Shown: piece after piece, positions 1-10,029 of the stretch | How positions within the stretch are numbered: the stretch's first letter is position 1 | How the letters are laid out: each line of letters begins with the position of its first letter | Source: Combretum micranthum | Taxonomy: Eukaryota > Streptophyta > Magnoliopsida > Myrtales > Combretaceae | Assembly (NCBI GenBank): GCA_024138025.1 | Contig: JAMXBD010000093.1 | Coordinates: 1,736,001 to 1,800,000, forward strand | Length of the DNA stretch: 64,000 nt | Direction: 5' to 3' | The notes under the pieces: generated by a model | The model's database searches: none | Told to the model about the DNA's origin: nothing | What the model saw: only the letters and a program-made list of their open reading frames with translations | Translations under genes and position numbers: made by a program

Positions 1-199
1 TAATTGTATATTCCAGAAAGGGAGAGGAATTACAGTCCAAGGAAGTAGTTTCTATCTTAATATTTATTCCACTCTTGTGATATATTTTTACCAAAATAAC
101 CTTATCACAAATAGCAATTTCACAGTTTAGTTGGTGAAATTAGTACACACTTCATATCGCACTCAGCACACAATGAAATCTATTTTCCTTTCATAGTGA

Positions 200-556
200 G
201 AATAGGCTAAATAAGCTCAAGTCAAGGCGAATTTTTAAGGAGCTTAAAAAGTACAGGCTCGAACTCGAGTTCATTAAGAGTTCAGACTCGTTCTTGGCTT
301 GTTTACATGAACAATATATATAATTATATTTATAATATTATATTATTATAAATAATTATGTTTTATATTTATTAATACAAATAATCAATAAAAATAATAT
401 AAAAAATTTGTCCATAAGCCTAACTCGTGAGCCCTTAACGAGCCTATCTTACAAATAAAAAAGAAAGCTTAGGTGTACAACTCATTCGACTAGATAGATT
501 TTAGCTCAAAATTAACTTGTTCATTAAATGAGCTCGATCTAGTCAGGTTTGAATAA
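200..556. repeat. CTCGA/GAGCTC-rich repeat, MITE-like
   Basis: Short motifs such as AGCTCAAG, CTCGAACTCGAG and GAGCTCGAT recur on both strands around an AT-rich core at about 310-400. The same vocabulary appears in the better delimited element at 3688-4071, so this is probably a relative or relic of that family. I could not define its ends or a target duplication. No coding sequence is visible. Confidence 0.4.
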
Positions 557-2272
557 TTTATAACTAACTTGGCTTGTCTTCGGCCCCAGGTGGAAAGGGT
601 ATGCATGCGTGTCCGAGACAAGAGGCCCGTGTTGCCAGGAGGATTTATGACGAGCACAATGCGTCCTAATATTACCACTTGCGAGGATGGCCAGCTACCC
701 TTTCATAATTCCTAGTTCTATTTTAAATATATAATTATTCAGGGATACGATTACCGATCATGAAGCGATAGAAGTAAAGTAACACAATTGGTTTCCATCG
801 ATTATAGCTACTGCTAACCTGAGGAGAGCTAACGTAAGCTTTAGATATATAATTAGTTTATTCACAAGAAGCCAAACAGGCTTAAACCAAACCCCTCAAA
901 TGATTTCATGTATTAGGACAAATTAATAATCTCTTTGCCATTGTTTATTCCACCTATAAAGTTATAGATAAATCAGAAATTGATAATCCTTCCTATTTAA
1001 ATTTATGACTCTCACATCACAAGTCTAACTAAACTTATAAATAAATCAGACACTGATATTTTTCCAATCTTGCCTATAAAATTTACGACTCTCACATCAA
1101 AGGCTAAGGAGAAGCTTTAATTCTTCTCAATAGATTATCAACCCTTTACCCAATTGTCAACTCACCGAAGTAATAATTTTTAGTGTCATTTTCCATTTCC
1201 ATCCTCACCTAATGCTAAATGTCAAGAATAGACCTGTAAAGTTGTAGAATATAAAAGTATAAACTATTCATCAAGGTTCATTGAATCACACATATCAATC
1301 ATTATGAAGTTTTGCAACATGGTTTATCATGGAACCATATGTATCCTGTATCCTCCACTGTTCGGAACCTCAAAAAGCTTATCTAAATTATTCTTGTATT
1401 TGCATTTAATCATAGTAAGGTAAGATAGCCATTGTTTACTATATTAGGGGTTACATAACCTAATAATCAAATATAAATACTCTTCCTCCACTAAATTAAA
1501 ATCAAGCTAATATTTACTTAATTATAAAATTGTTCACGTATTAAAAAAGAAGTTGGGAGAAAATACTTTCAAAATTCATCTAAAACCATGTAGAATCATT
1601 TGTTGCTTCACAAAAACACGATAATTTTCAATCACAAAGATTCGATTTCTTAATCGTTTATTTCCCTCTCACTAAAAGGAGAGCAAAGTGAATATACATC
1701 TTTATTACAAACAGTAACATTATGTAATAAAAAAATCATTTAGTTGATTTCATTATTGCATAAGTACACGACTTGTATAGTAGTTTCTAATATATCCACT
1801 AAACAATGGACATAATCACACAGTAGAATTAAAGTGGATATGTATGCAATATATATGTTGTATGTTGAGTTATAGTTATTCTTTAATGACGTGGCCACAT
1901 TATGTAAAGTGCTAAATTAATAGGTGTCCCAAGATGTGACTTAGCATTAAAGGTACTTGATAGATCCCCAAAACTGTTCTTTTCTATCTAAAAAATTCTT
2001 GGGCAAGGGGAAAAAAGTTGATGGAGTATTTGTGTTATATAAATTCATAATCAAACTCAAAACTAACTAATCATACTTAGGCTAACTATTTAGATTAGTG
2101 ATGGGATTGAAGTAATTAGACCCAATTTGGAATGATATAAAGAGATTCAAATTGGTGAGTTTAGGACAAAATCCATCAAAATTGGCTCACACACTTTTAA
2201 CCTTTCTCAGCAACTTGTCACTTGCATTTAAGCTAATCCAAATTGCCTATTTCATATATCTAATATTTCTTT
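557..2272. other. Intergenic sequence without a recognisable gene
   Basis: AT-rich sequence with frequent stops in all frames. A degenerate direct repeat of roughly 80-90 bp is visible around 945-1030 and 1030-1110; both units end in a stretch like GACTCTCACATCA. I see no domain, RNA gene or clear promoter. Confidence 0.5.
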
Positions 2273-2637
2273 AAACCATTTGGGTTAATTTTTACAGTAC
2301 TTAAATTTTTTGATATAACATTTTTATATCTAGAAAAATTTTAGCCTACAAAAATACCTAAAACTTTTTAAATCTTGTATCCATAGTACTTTTGATTGAA
2401 ATCTAGCCAAAATTTCGGTGCTTTGCTAATGTGGTAATAGATTTATATTAAAAAAAAATCTCATTTTACGTGGTATTTTTTATTTTTACTTTTTTTCTCT
2501 CTCTCTCTCTATTTTTTTAACTTATCTCTCTCTTCCCTCTCTCTCCTACTATGTTACTTCTTCTTCTTCCTCACAGACCCCAAATCGCTTTATTACTACT
2601 AGTAGCATCATTTGTTTGGTTATTCTAGGGTGATGTC

Positions 2638-2796
2638 TATTAGTGTGTGTGTGTGTATATATTATACACATTATGTAAGGTTTATTTTAGTCTTTCTACA
2701 TTATGGTTTAAGGCTCTATATACATTTATCCCATCTTGTATTGATAACTCAATTTTATTGAATCAACAAAATCATCTTCTTCTCTATATTTATACA
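2638..2796 (+). repeat. 5' LTR of Copia 1
   Basis: Matches 6139-6295 from TATTAGTGTGT to CTATATTT-TACA, with a GT/TA microsatellite near its start. It is followed at once by the primer binding site at 2797-2808. Confidence 0.9.
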
Positions 2797-2808
2797 TGGT
2801 ATCAGAGC

Positions 2809-5800
2809 ATAGGTTAAACAAACCCTAATTTTTTTTCAGCCTACCTACAAATCAACATACAGGCCTCGCATCATTTGTGAATGCTTTAGAGAAGTTAACA
2901 ACCAGAACATGTTGGACCTTCACATTATTAGCACCTCCAACATATAAAACAGCCTAATCAAGGAACCAAGGAACTACCTTTTCACATTCAAACACGACCA
3001 ACCACCTCACGTTAATCACTGCAGCATCAACCACCATGAAATCACCATCTTACCCAAACGGAACCAGAAACTAAAACACCACTGCACCAACTGACCTCCA
3101 TGGTGAGACCAACCCATCTTCTTTAGCTACCAGCCACTAGCACTTCTTCAAAACCTCAATTGACTAATATGTAAAGTAAATTGTCTTTCCCAAAAAATAA
3201 ATAAAAAGACCAATCACTCATCTCTAGACCATAATAATGATTATGGTCATAGCCAACTTAGAGCCAGGGGGTGTTGTCACCAAAATGATCCTACTCAATG
3301 CTCTACCTTAATATAAGATCATCGAGCTATGTGTATATGTCAATTTTGCAAGAAACCTAGACACTTAGCTCTTTCTTGCCATCATAGGTATAATGGATCA
3401 TATGCAACTGAACCTTTAACATTTGTTGCTCGCTCCATTGGTCCTTCTCATGAAGCTACTTGGTACATAGACTCAGACACTCACATTAGATGACTTCTGA
3501 TGCAGATATACACACTAATCTAACCTTTTATATTGGTTCTAATATGGTTTTAGTTAGTAATGGTACCTCTATACCAATAACCTACACTAGTGACTTTTTC
3601 ATACAAACCTCAAATCACCCTCTACATCTCACAGAATGTCCTTATTGTTCCCTCAATTACACACATTCTCTTATATGTAGTTTAATTTAAGGATGTAAAT
3701 GAGTCGAGTCAAGTCAATATAGTACCATGCTCGAACTCAACTAGAATAAAAAACTCGAAGCTCAAACTCGACTCGATTTAATACTCGATAAACTTGAACT
3801 TGGCTTGATTAAGCTCGATTATTCTTTTAAAAATTGATTTAATTATAAAGAGTATTTGATACTTGATAAACTCGAACTTAACTCGACTCGATTTAATACA
3901 TAATTAAGCTGGATTAAGCTCATAAGCACTCCAAGCCAAGTATTTTAAAGCTCGAACTTGGAACTTGATAGCTACTTAAGTAGATAGAATTAGAGAATTG
4001 AGTTGAATTCAATCTTTTGCCAAGTCAAACTCGAGTAACTCATGAGTTCTCTTGACTTGCTTATAGTCCTAATTAAATTGTGTTTCGACAATAACTGCTC
4101 TACTAGTTTTGACAAAACCTTCATCTGTATTAAGGATTCTTAAAAAGGTCAACTTCTACTTCATCAAAGACCATGTGTAGTCTTTACCCAATCAATCTTG
4201 CACGATCCCTACAGACCCTTCTTGTTTCTGTCCTATTGAGAGAAATGTGGCATTCTAGATTGTGTCATCCACATGTAGAGGTTCACAACCATCTTGTCAA
4301 GAATCATCACATAAGTGTCAAGTTGTCCTCATCGTCCTTCCCCCTGTCATGCTTGCAATGTTGGCAAGTCTACTTAACTACCCTTTACAACAGTCATCTC
4401 TTCTATAGACCACCCTTCCACTACAGACCATAACTCCCCCTTCATCTAGTATCTTACCCGTCACCATCCCTTCCCACGTCATCTACTATAACAACAATCT
4501 CCACCTCCAAATCTACTCACTCCAAGCGCACCCGCTCTTAGTCTGACATCACAAAACCAAAAACTTTTAAACCTTCACACCATCACAACCTCATATGAAC
4601 CTCATCACTATATTGAAGCCCTTCAAGACCTTACCCGAGCTGCTACCATGAGAGAAGAATTCAATTCCCTCCTCCAAAATCACACCTGGATACTAGTACC
4701 ACCACAACTCAATCAAAATATTTGTTGGTAGCACATGGAAATTCTACATTAAATACAATGTCAAAGACCAAGTTAAGCATTATTAGGCTCACTTTTTGCT
4801 CAAAGTTTTACTCAGTGAGAAGGCATTGATTATGATGGAACTTTTAGCCTCATTGTAAAACCCACCACCATTCGCTTTGTTACCTCTCTTGCGATTTCTT
4901 CCTCATAGACTATTCGTCAACTTGATGTCAAAAATGCTTTTTTGAACAATCACTTAAATGAGACAATGTTCATGAAATAACCTCTTAGACTTGTTCATCC
5001 ACGTTCTCCCCACCATGTTTGCAAACTCAAGAAGTCCCTTTGTGGTCTTAAGCAGGCTCCCTATGCTTGGTTTCATCAGTTTAGTACTTTTCTCTCACAC
5101 ATTGGTTTTTGTCAAAGTAAGGCTAACACATCTATGTTTACCTTCTCTCACAGTTCAGATAGACTTATTCTTTTTCTCTATGTTGATGACGTAATTCTTA
5201 CTCGCAATAACCTTCACCTTATAGCACATCATATATCTCTTCTCTCTCGATAGTTTGCAACAAAGGATCTTAGGGATCTCCATTTTTTTGTGCATGTCAA
5301 GGCTATTCACATACCACACAGACTACACTTGAGCTAGTCTCACTCCATTCATGAACTCCTAAAATGCCACAATATGCATCTTAGTAAACCAGTCAAAACA
5401 CCAATGAGCCCTCGCATCACCTCAATGCCCATGGCTTTCCATTACTTTCCAACCCCAATTCTTACCGAAGAGATGATTGAGACACTCCAATACCTTACTA
5501 TCATTAGACCAAATATCAATTTTGTGGTTAATCAATTGAGTCAATATATGCATCGACCGAATACTAACCACATGTAGGTAGCTAAGCAAGTTCTTTGACA
5601 TCTTCGTGGTACCATGACATTGGATCTCCCCATTGTTCGCACATCTTGCATGTCTTTTACACCTATGTTGATGCTAATTAGGCTGGTTGCCCAGATACTC
5701 TCAGATCTACTGCAGGGTATGCTACTTTTCTTGGGCGTAATCTCATCTGTTGATGTTCCAAGAAACAACCCACAATCTCCAAAAGCTCTACTAAAACAAA

Positions 5801-6123
5801 ATATAGAGCCATTGCTTATGCTATTGTAGAAACTACTTGGCTTTGTTACCTTGCACGCGACTTACAATTCCCCATCCAATGACCTATAACTCTGTGTTGT
5901 GACAACCTTAGAGTTGTTTACATGACAGGCAATCTTATTCATCACAACCGCATAAAACATATTGACATTGACTACCACTTTGTGCATGAACAGGTTACCA
6001 TAGGTCAGGTCTCAAAAAGATATATTCCCACTCATCATCAATGTGCAGACATTCTCATAAAGAATCTCTCCACTGCTGCTTTCATGGATCATTGTACGAA
6101 TCTTATGCTAACTCCAGTGCTGT
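2809..6123 (+). pseudogene. Decayed Copia gag-pol of element 1
   Basis: Broken by many stops and frameshifts, but landmarks remain in order. A gag zinc knuckle of the form CX2CX4HX4C is encoded at 3338-3379. A protease-like WYIDS motif lies at about 3459-3475. A pre-integrase HHCC-like stretch occurs near 4240-4380. Reverse transcriptase fragments run from about 4640, with the YVDD signature at 5179-5190, and an RNase H tail ends near 6115 (NLIHHNRIKHIDIDYHFVHE, about 5928-5987). Between about 4390 and 4640 the sequence passes almost directly from the pre-integrase region to the reverse transcriptase N-terminus, so the DDE integrase core is deleted. It could not have moved by its own enzymes in this state. 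Confidence 0.88.
3688..4071. mobile_element. 384 bp MITE-like insertion in the Copia pol
   Basis: The Copia reading frame stops at about 3687 and resumes at 4072: the residues on the two sides (LICSLI, then KLCFDNNC) join as expected for the pre-integrase region. The inserted block is rich in CTCGAACTCGA-type motifs on both strands. Its ends, TAAGGATG on the left and the reverse complement TAGGAC on the right, resemble hAT-type termini such as those at 60973. No clean target duplication is visible, so the class is uncertain. Confidence 0.6.
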
Positions 6124-6138
6124 GAGATTGAGGGGACG

Positions 6139-6295
6139 TATTAGTGTGTATATATATTATCATATACTTATTATGTAAGGGTAATATTGCTCTTTCTACA
6201 TTATGGTTTAGGGATCTATATATATTTATCCCATCTTGTATTCATAACACAATTTATTGAATCAACAAAATCATCTTCTTCCCTATATTTGTACA
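6139..6295 (+). repeat. 3' LTR of Copia 1
   Basis: Aligns with 2638-2796 and is followed by the right copy of the ATGTC target duplication. The differences between the two LTRs are scattered, so the insertion is not recent. Confidence 0.9.
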
Positions 6296-6300
6296 ATGTC

Positions 6301-6834
6301 AATGCTCCTTCATCATGTCCAACTCCTTTTCACTTAAGGATGATGATAACGTGTGCATGAGATGTTCCATGCTTCTCTTCAAACCAACTATTGCTTCTGC
6401 TTCCTCAATCACCATGCTACGACGAGGATTAGGATTAGGACTAAGATTTTCATCATCTATCTTCTTTCTTGATGCATGTCTCATAAAATTCATTGTCATA
6501 TTTAGGATTCAACAAACTTTTTTCTCAAATCTCCATGATGGATGGATTGAAGTCCGGGATCAAAGGGATAGGGAGATGGATAATAAGATTGTTTTGAAAA
6601 TGGGGAAAGAATAAGGAGATAGACAAGTGGTTTATATAACCAAAACGATAAAAAGGGAAAAAGAAAAAGAAGAAGAAAAGTCAAACATGTAAAATGGGAA
6701 ATCGGTGCTTGTTTAAAGTGAAAAAGATTGGTTTTTTAGTTCTAGGTATTTCATATTCTAAGCTTGAGAGTTTAATTACTTCTAAATCTTGGGTTGGTTA
6801 GGTTTAATATTTGATTTTTTTTCACTAGGCTCCT

Positions 6835-6885
<51 letters not shown>

Positions 6886-7333
6886 CTAATATATATTTTT
6901 AATTTAATTAAAATTTTTGTTTGCATCATACTATTCTCAATTAAAAAGACATAGATTTTCTCTAAAATTTTTCCAAACTCGGTGAGTCATGGTGGAGAAA
7001 GTAGCTGATAGTGGGTTTGATGATGAGATTGTTTGGACATGGAGGTAGCTATGGAGTTTCGATTGGGACTAATGACTTGGTGATCATGGTGATGGGTTCA
7101 TTTGGGTTCAAAGGATCGGTGAGTTGGTGTAGATTGGTATGGGAGGTCATATTGTTTAGAGAGAGCGGATAGATTAGATAGAGAAAAAGCTTCTCTCGCG
7201 AAGAAGATGGATTCTCCATGGAGAAGATGAAGATGAGCTCTTTAAATGTGATCATTTTAAAAAATTCCTCCCAAATCTTATAATTTGGGTTTGTGTAAAT
7301 TAAGAGAGAGAGAGAGAGACTTTAGATCCAGGA
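6301..7333. other. Interior of the Mutator-like element
   Basis: Lies between the right Copia target duplication and the right inverted arm. Two short minus-strand frames exist (6299-6499 and 7049-7255), but neither has a recognisable domain. The first is acidic and serine/glutamate-rich and could be captured host sequence; this is speculation. A CT/TA microsatellite occupies 6838-6886. Confidence 0.45.
6838..6886. repeat. (CT)n-(TA)n microsatellite
   Basis: About 14 CT units run directly into about 10 TA units. Confidence 0.95.
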
Positions 7334-7839
7334 GCAATAAGAAGAAGCATAGTGGGAGAGAGGGAAGAGATAGAGAGAAGTTAAAAAAATGAAGAAAAAA
7401 ATGCAGAGAAAAGTAAAAAATGAAAAATGAAAACAAATGCCACCTAAATTTAGAAAATACTTTTTAAATATAAATCTTCTATTACATCAGCAAAGCATTG
7501 GAGTTTTGGCTGGATTTTGAATAAAGTACAATAGGTGTAAGATTTAAAAATTTTAGATATTTTTGTGGGTAAAATTCTTTTTAAAAAAAAAAAAACTGTT
7601 ATATCGAAAATATTCAGGCACCGTCAAAAAAATTAACCTAAACGATTACTTTCATTACCATTCTATGGCAATACTAACCCTTTTTCCTATTTTATTCTCA
7701 AAAGGCAAAATATAGATATATTAGTTTATATGATATAAATTCAGCACTCCAAAATGCTTTAAATCTTTCTAAACTACATATAATTATTTAAATTCTATCA
7801 CTAACCCAAATAATCATGAATTTATATCATCAAATTTCC

Positions 7840-7926
7840 TCATCTACGCTCACTTTCAACATTCTTCAGCTTAGGGATCTTAGATCTTCCCACCTTCACA
7901 TTCCCTAATCCAAGTCCTTTACTCAT
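7840..7926 (-). other. 28-codon open frame kept in both duplicate copies
   Basis: Minus-strand frame MSKGLGLGNVKVGRSKIPKL, followed by eight more residues and TGA. The other copy at 15487-15573 keeps the same length, start and stop with 5-6 substitutions. It may be an old captured exon or chance; nothing shows that it is expressed. Confidence 0.25.
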
Positions 7927-8288
7927 CAACTAATAACACAAAGCCGAAGTAAATCACCAACCCAAATTCCAAAAAACATTTCAAATTCGGTTAGGAGAAA
8001 AATTCACAAGTTTAAAAGGACATCTACAACCCGATTCGTAGGGGCGAACTATGAACCTTTTATAGCATGAAGATTTCCTTTTTCCTTTTAACTCTAATTA
8101 AATATTAATTTATAAGAAACTATTTAAAAAATATCTTTTATGTTATGTCTCTCCCATACCATTTTTTGATTGAGAACGTTTGGAGTTGATTACTCATTGT
8201 CAGGTTAGTACCTATGCATAAGTCTACATTTTCTGCTACCATAATTTTTCTCAATAAAAATCGTAAAGGTTTTCTTTACCATTAATTT

Positions 8289-8497
8289 TATTAAAATTAA
8301 TACCACATTTATAGTTTAAACTTTTAGATATGGTACATGTTATTACATTTATTTTATAACACAAATTTTAATAAGTGTGCAAGGGTTCGAACTCTTAACC
8401 TCCTACTCTGATATAATGTTAAATTTAGCACAACAACTATCTAATCTAAATCTTAAACTTTTAGATATAATGTATAATGTACCTTTATTCTGTAATA
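8289..8497 (-). mobile_element. TRIM retrotransposon 1 (209 bp)
   Basis: Two short terminal direct repeats, sharing TTAAACTTTTAGATAT and a following ATGT-rich stretch, flank a ~60 bp core. On the minus strand the core begins next to the LTR with TATATCAGAGTAGG, a mutated form of the TGGTATCAGAGC primer binding site, hence the orientation. AATTT flanks both ends (8284-8288 and 8498-8502). The paired duplicate at about 15930-15950 lacks it, reading directly from CCATTGATTT into CACATTTCG. It has no coding capacity and would depend on another element's proteins. Confidence 0.8.
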
Positions 8498-9786
8498 AAT
8501 TTCACAATTCGAAAACTAGCTTATGGTTCAAGTCATGAGTAAGCCAGGCTTTAGTCATTGGGAAACCAGAAAATTCTGTTCAAAACGATTAAAATAAAAA
8601 TGAAATCACATTATATGATTTGTTTGATTAAAATAAAAAAGTAATTCAAATCAAACCAAATCACAATTTCATCTAATCAATACATACCAATTATACAAGA
8701 CCTAAAAATGAACTTGTACAGCCAATATCAAATTACACCAGAATTCAAATAATCTTTACCCCGTCGACAAACTCAAAAAGCAAAAGCGACATATTAAGTA
8801 AATAATGATATAATAGAAAAAGAAAAAAAATTAATATTTAAAAAAAATAATGTGATTGGTGAGCTGTAATTATATTTTATTCATGTGATAGTCTCCTAAT
8901 GAGTAAAGAACATGTCTATCACACATAAGAAAACTACCAAAAAATAAGTAAAAAAAAAAAAAAATCAAAATTCTGTTATAAAACTATGTATATAATATGA
9001 GATATATGATTTACACGTATATCGCATATCATACATTTGATACGATGTTTGATTAAGGTTGCTAAATTGTGTTTCCCAATGACAAACTATTCTCTGATTA
9101 ATACCGTATTTAATAATGGCAATATTAATGTGCATATATCTAGTTAATCGCATACACGTGCATATTTTCAAGTAACAGCGTATTTGACATATCCTATTTT
9201 CCAAAGGCGAAATTAATGTTATATTTTAGTAATTTCTTTTTAATTTAATTTAATTTTATCTAACTGTGGTAAACATGAAATAATATGGTCTGGTAACAGA
9301 TGTTTTTTAGCAGCGAACGAAAACGCCGTCTAGACAAAGGTATGCACCCATAATATTTAATGACTTTTTTGGAGCTGGCAAAGATAAGGCTGTTTGTGGA
9401 AATACATGGAGTCAACACATCTTTTCCCCTATACGTGCAATATCCTCGAATTATTCCCAAGTTCTCTCCCTTATTCCTTCACGTCCCAGGTGTAATGATT
9501 AATCAACTAGTGCTGCCCCCCAAACCACTTAGTCGTTTACTTTCCCAATCAATTCAGAAATCATATCAAAGGGAGTGGAGTTTTTTGGTTTTAATATAGG
9601 GGTTTCACCAAATTGGACCAAATCAATCTGGATCGAAAATCAAAACAGATTAATCAAATCGAATTATAAAATAGATTTATTTACAGCATGGATTCGAATT
9701 ATAAGATTGATTTTTTTTTTCAGCACGGTTTAATTTGATCCTTAAACTTTTTGGTGCAATCCATTTCAAAACTCATACATCATACC

Positions 9787-9986
9787 TGTGAGGATATGAT
9801 TATATTTATTTATTTATTTCAACCAGTACACATGTCTGAGTATTATAGGTTGCTTATTGTATCTGTTTTATGTATAAGTCCTGATTGTAACAAACTTAAT
9901 CGTTTGAATCCTTTTTCGACTACCTCTTCGGAAGCTTTGTTTTCTGCTCTATTACGAACACATGTTTCATAGCTTTTATTTCCACA
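9787..9986 (+). repeat. 5' LTR of Copia 2
   Basis: 200 bp, TGTGAGG to TTCCACA, directly followed by the primer binding site at 9987. Aligns with 14549-14733 apart from scattered substitutions and small deletions. Confidence 0.9.
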
Positions 9987-10029
9987 TGGTATTAGAGCTT
10001 CTCAGGTTCAATTTGTGATTGTTCTTTAT

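Larger units (their letters stand above)
2638..6295 (+). mobile_element. Copia-type LTR retrotransposon 1, internally deleted
   Basis: Two LTRs of about 158 bp (2638-2796 and 6139-6295) flank a degraded gag-pol. The 5 bp target duplication ATGTC is perfect (2633-2637 and 6296-6300). A primer binding site TGGTATCAGAGC, matching initiator Met tRNA, follows the 5' LTR directly, and a purine tract (GAGATTGAGGGGA) lies just before the 3' LTR. At 3.66 kb it is shorter than the usual ~5 kb because the integrase core is missing. The LTRs begin TATTAG rather than the expected TG, probably by mutation in both copies. It sits inside the Mutator-like element and is itself interrupted at 3688-4071. Confidence 0.92.
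2282..7639. mobile_element. Non-autonomous Mutator-like element with long terminal inverted repeats (contains nested Copia)
   Basis: The left arm at about 2282-2570 and the reverse complement of about 7334-7639 align along their whole length, from an outer GGTTAATTTTT through shared stretches such as CAAAAATA and GCTTTGCT, ending in a CT-rich segment. Outside the arms lie AAACCATTT (2273-2281) and AAACGATTA (7640-7648), a 9 bp pair with 7 matches, the size expected for Mutator-like elements. Without the nested Copia the element is about 1.7 kb and I see no transposase, so it is non-autonomous. The inner part (6301-7333) could hold captured sequence, but none is recognised. Inverted arms and nesting are seen directly; the superfamily is inferred from arm length and duplication size. 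Confidence 0.72.

Noticed and set aside
8370..8430. tRNA-like B box (GGTTCGAACTC) suggesting a SINE
   Set aside because: The flanking repeats, 5 bp duplication and primer-site position fit a TRIM better; no A box or poly(A) tail was seen.
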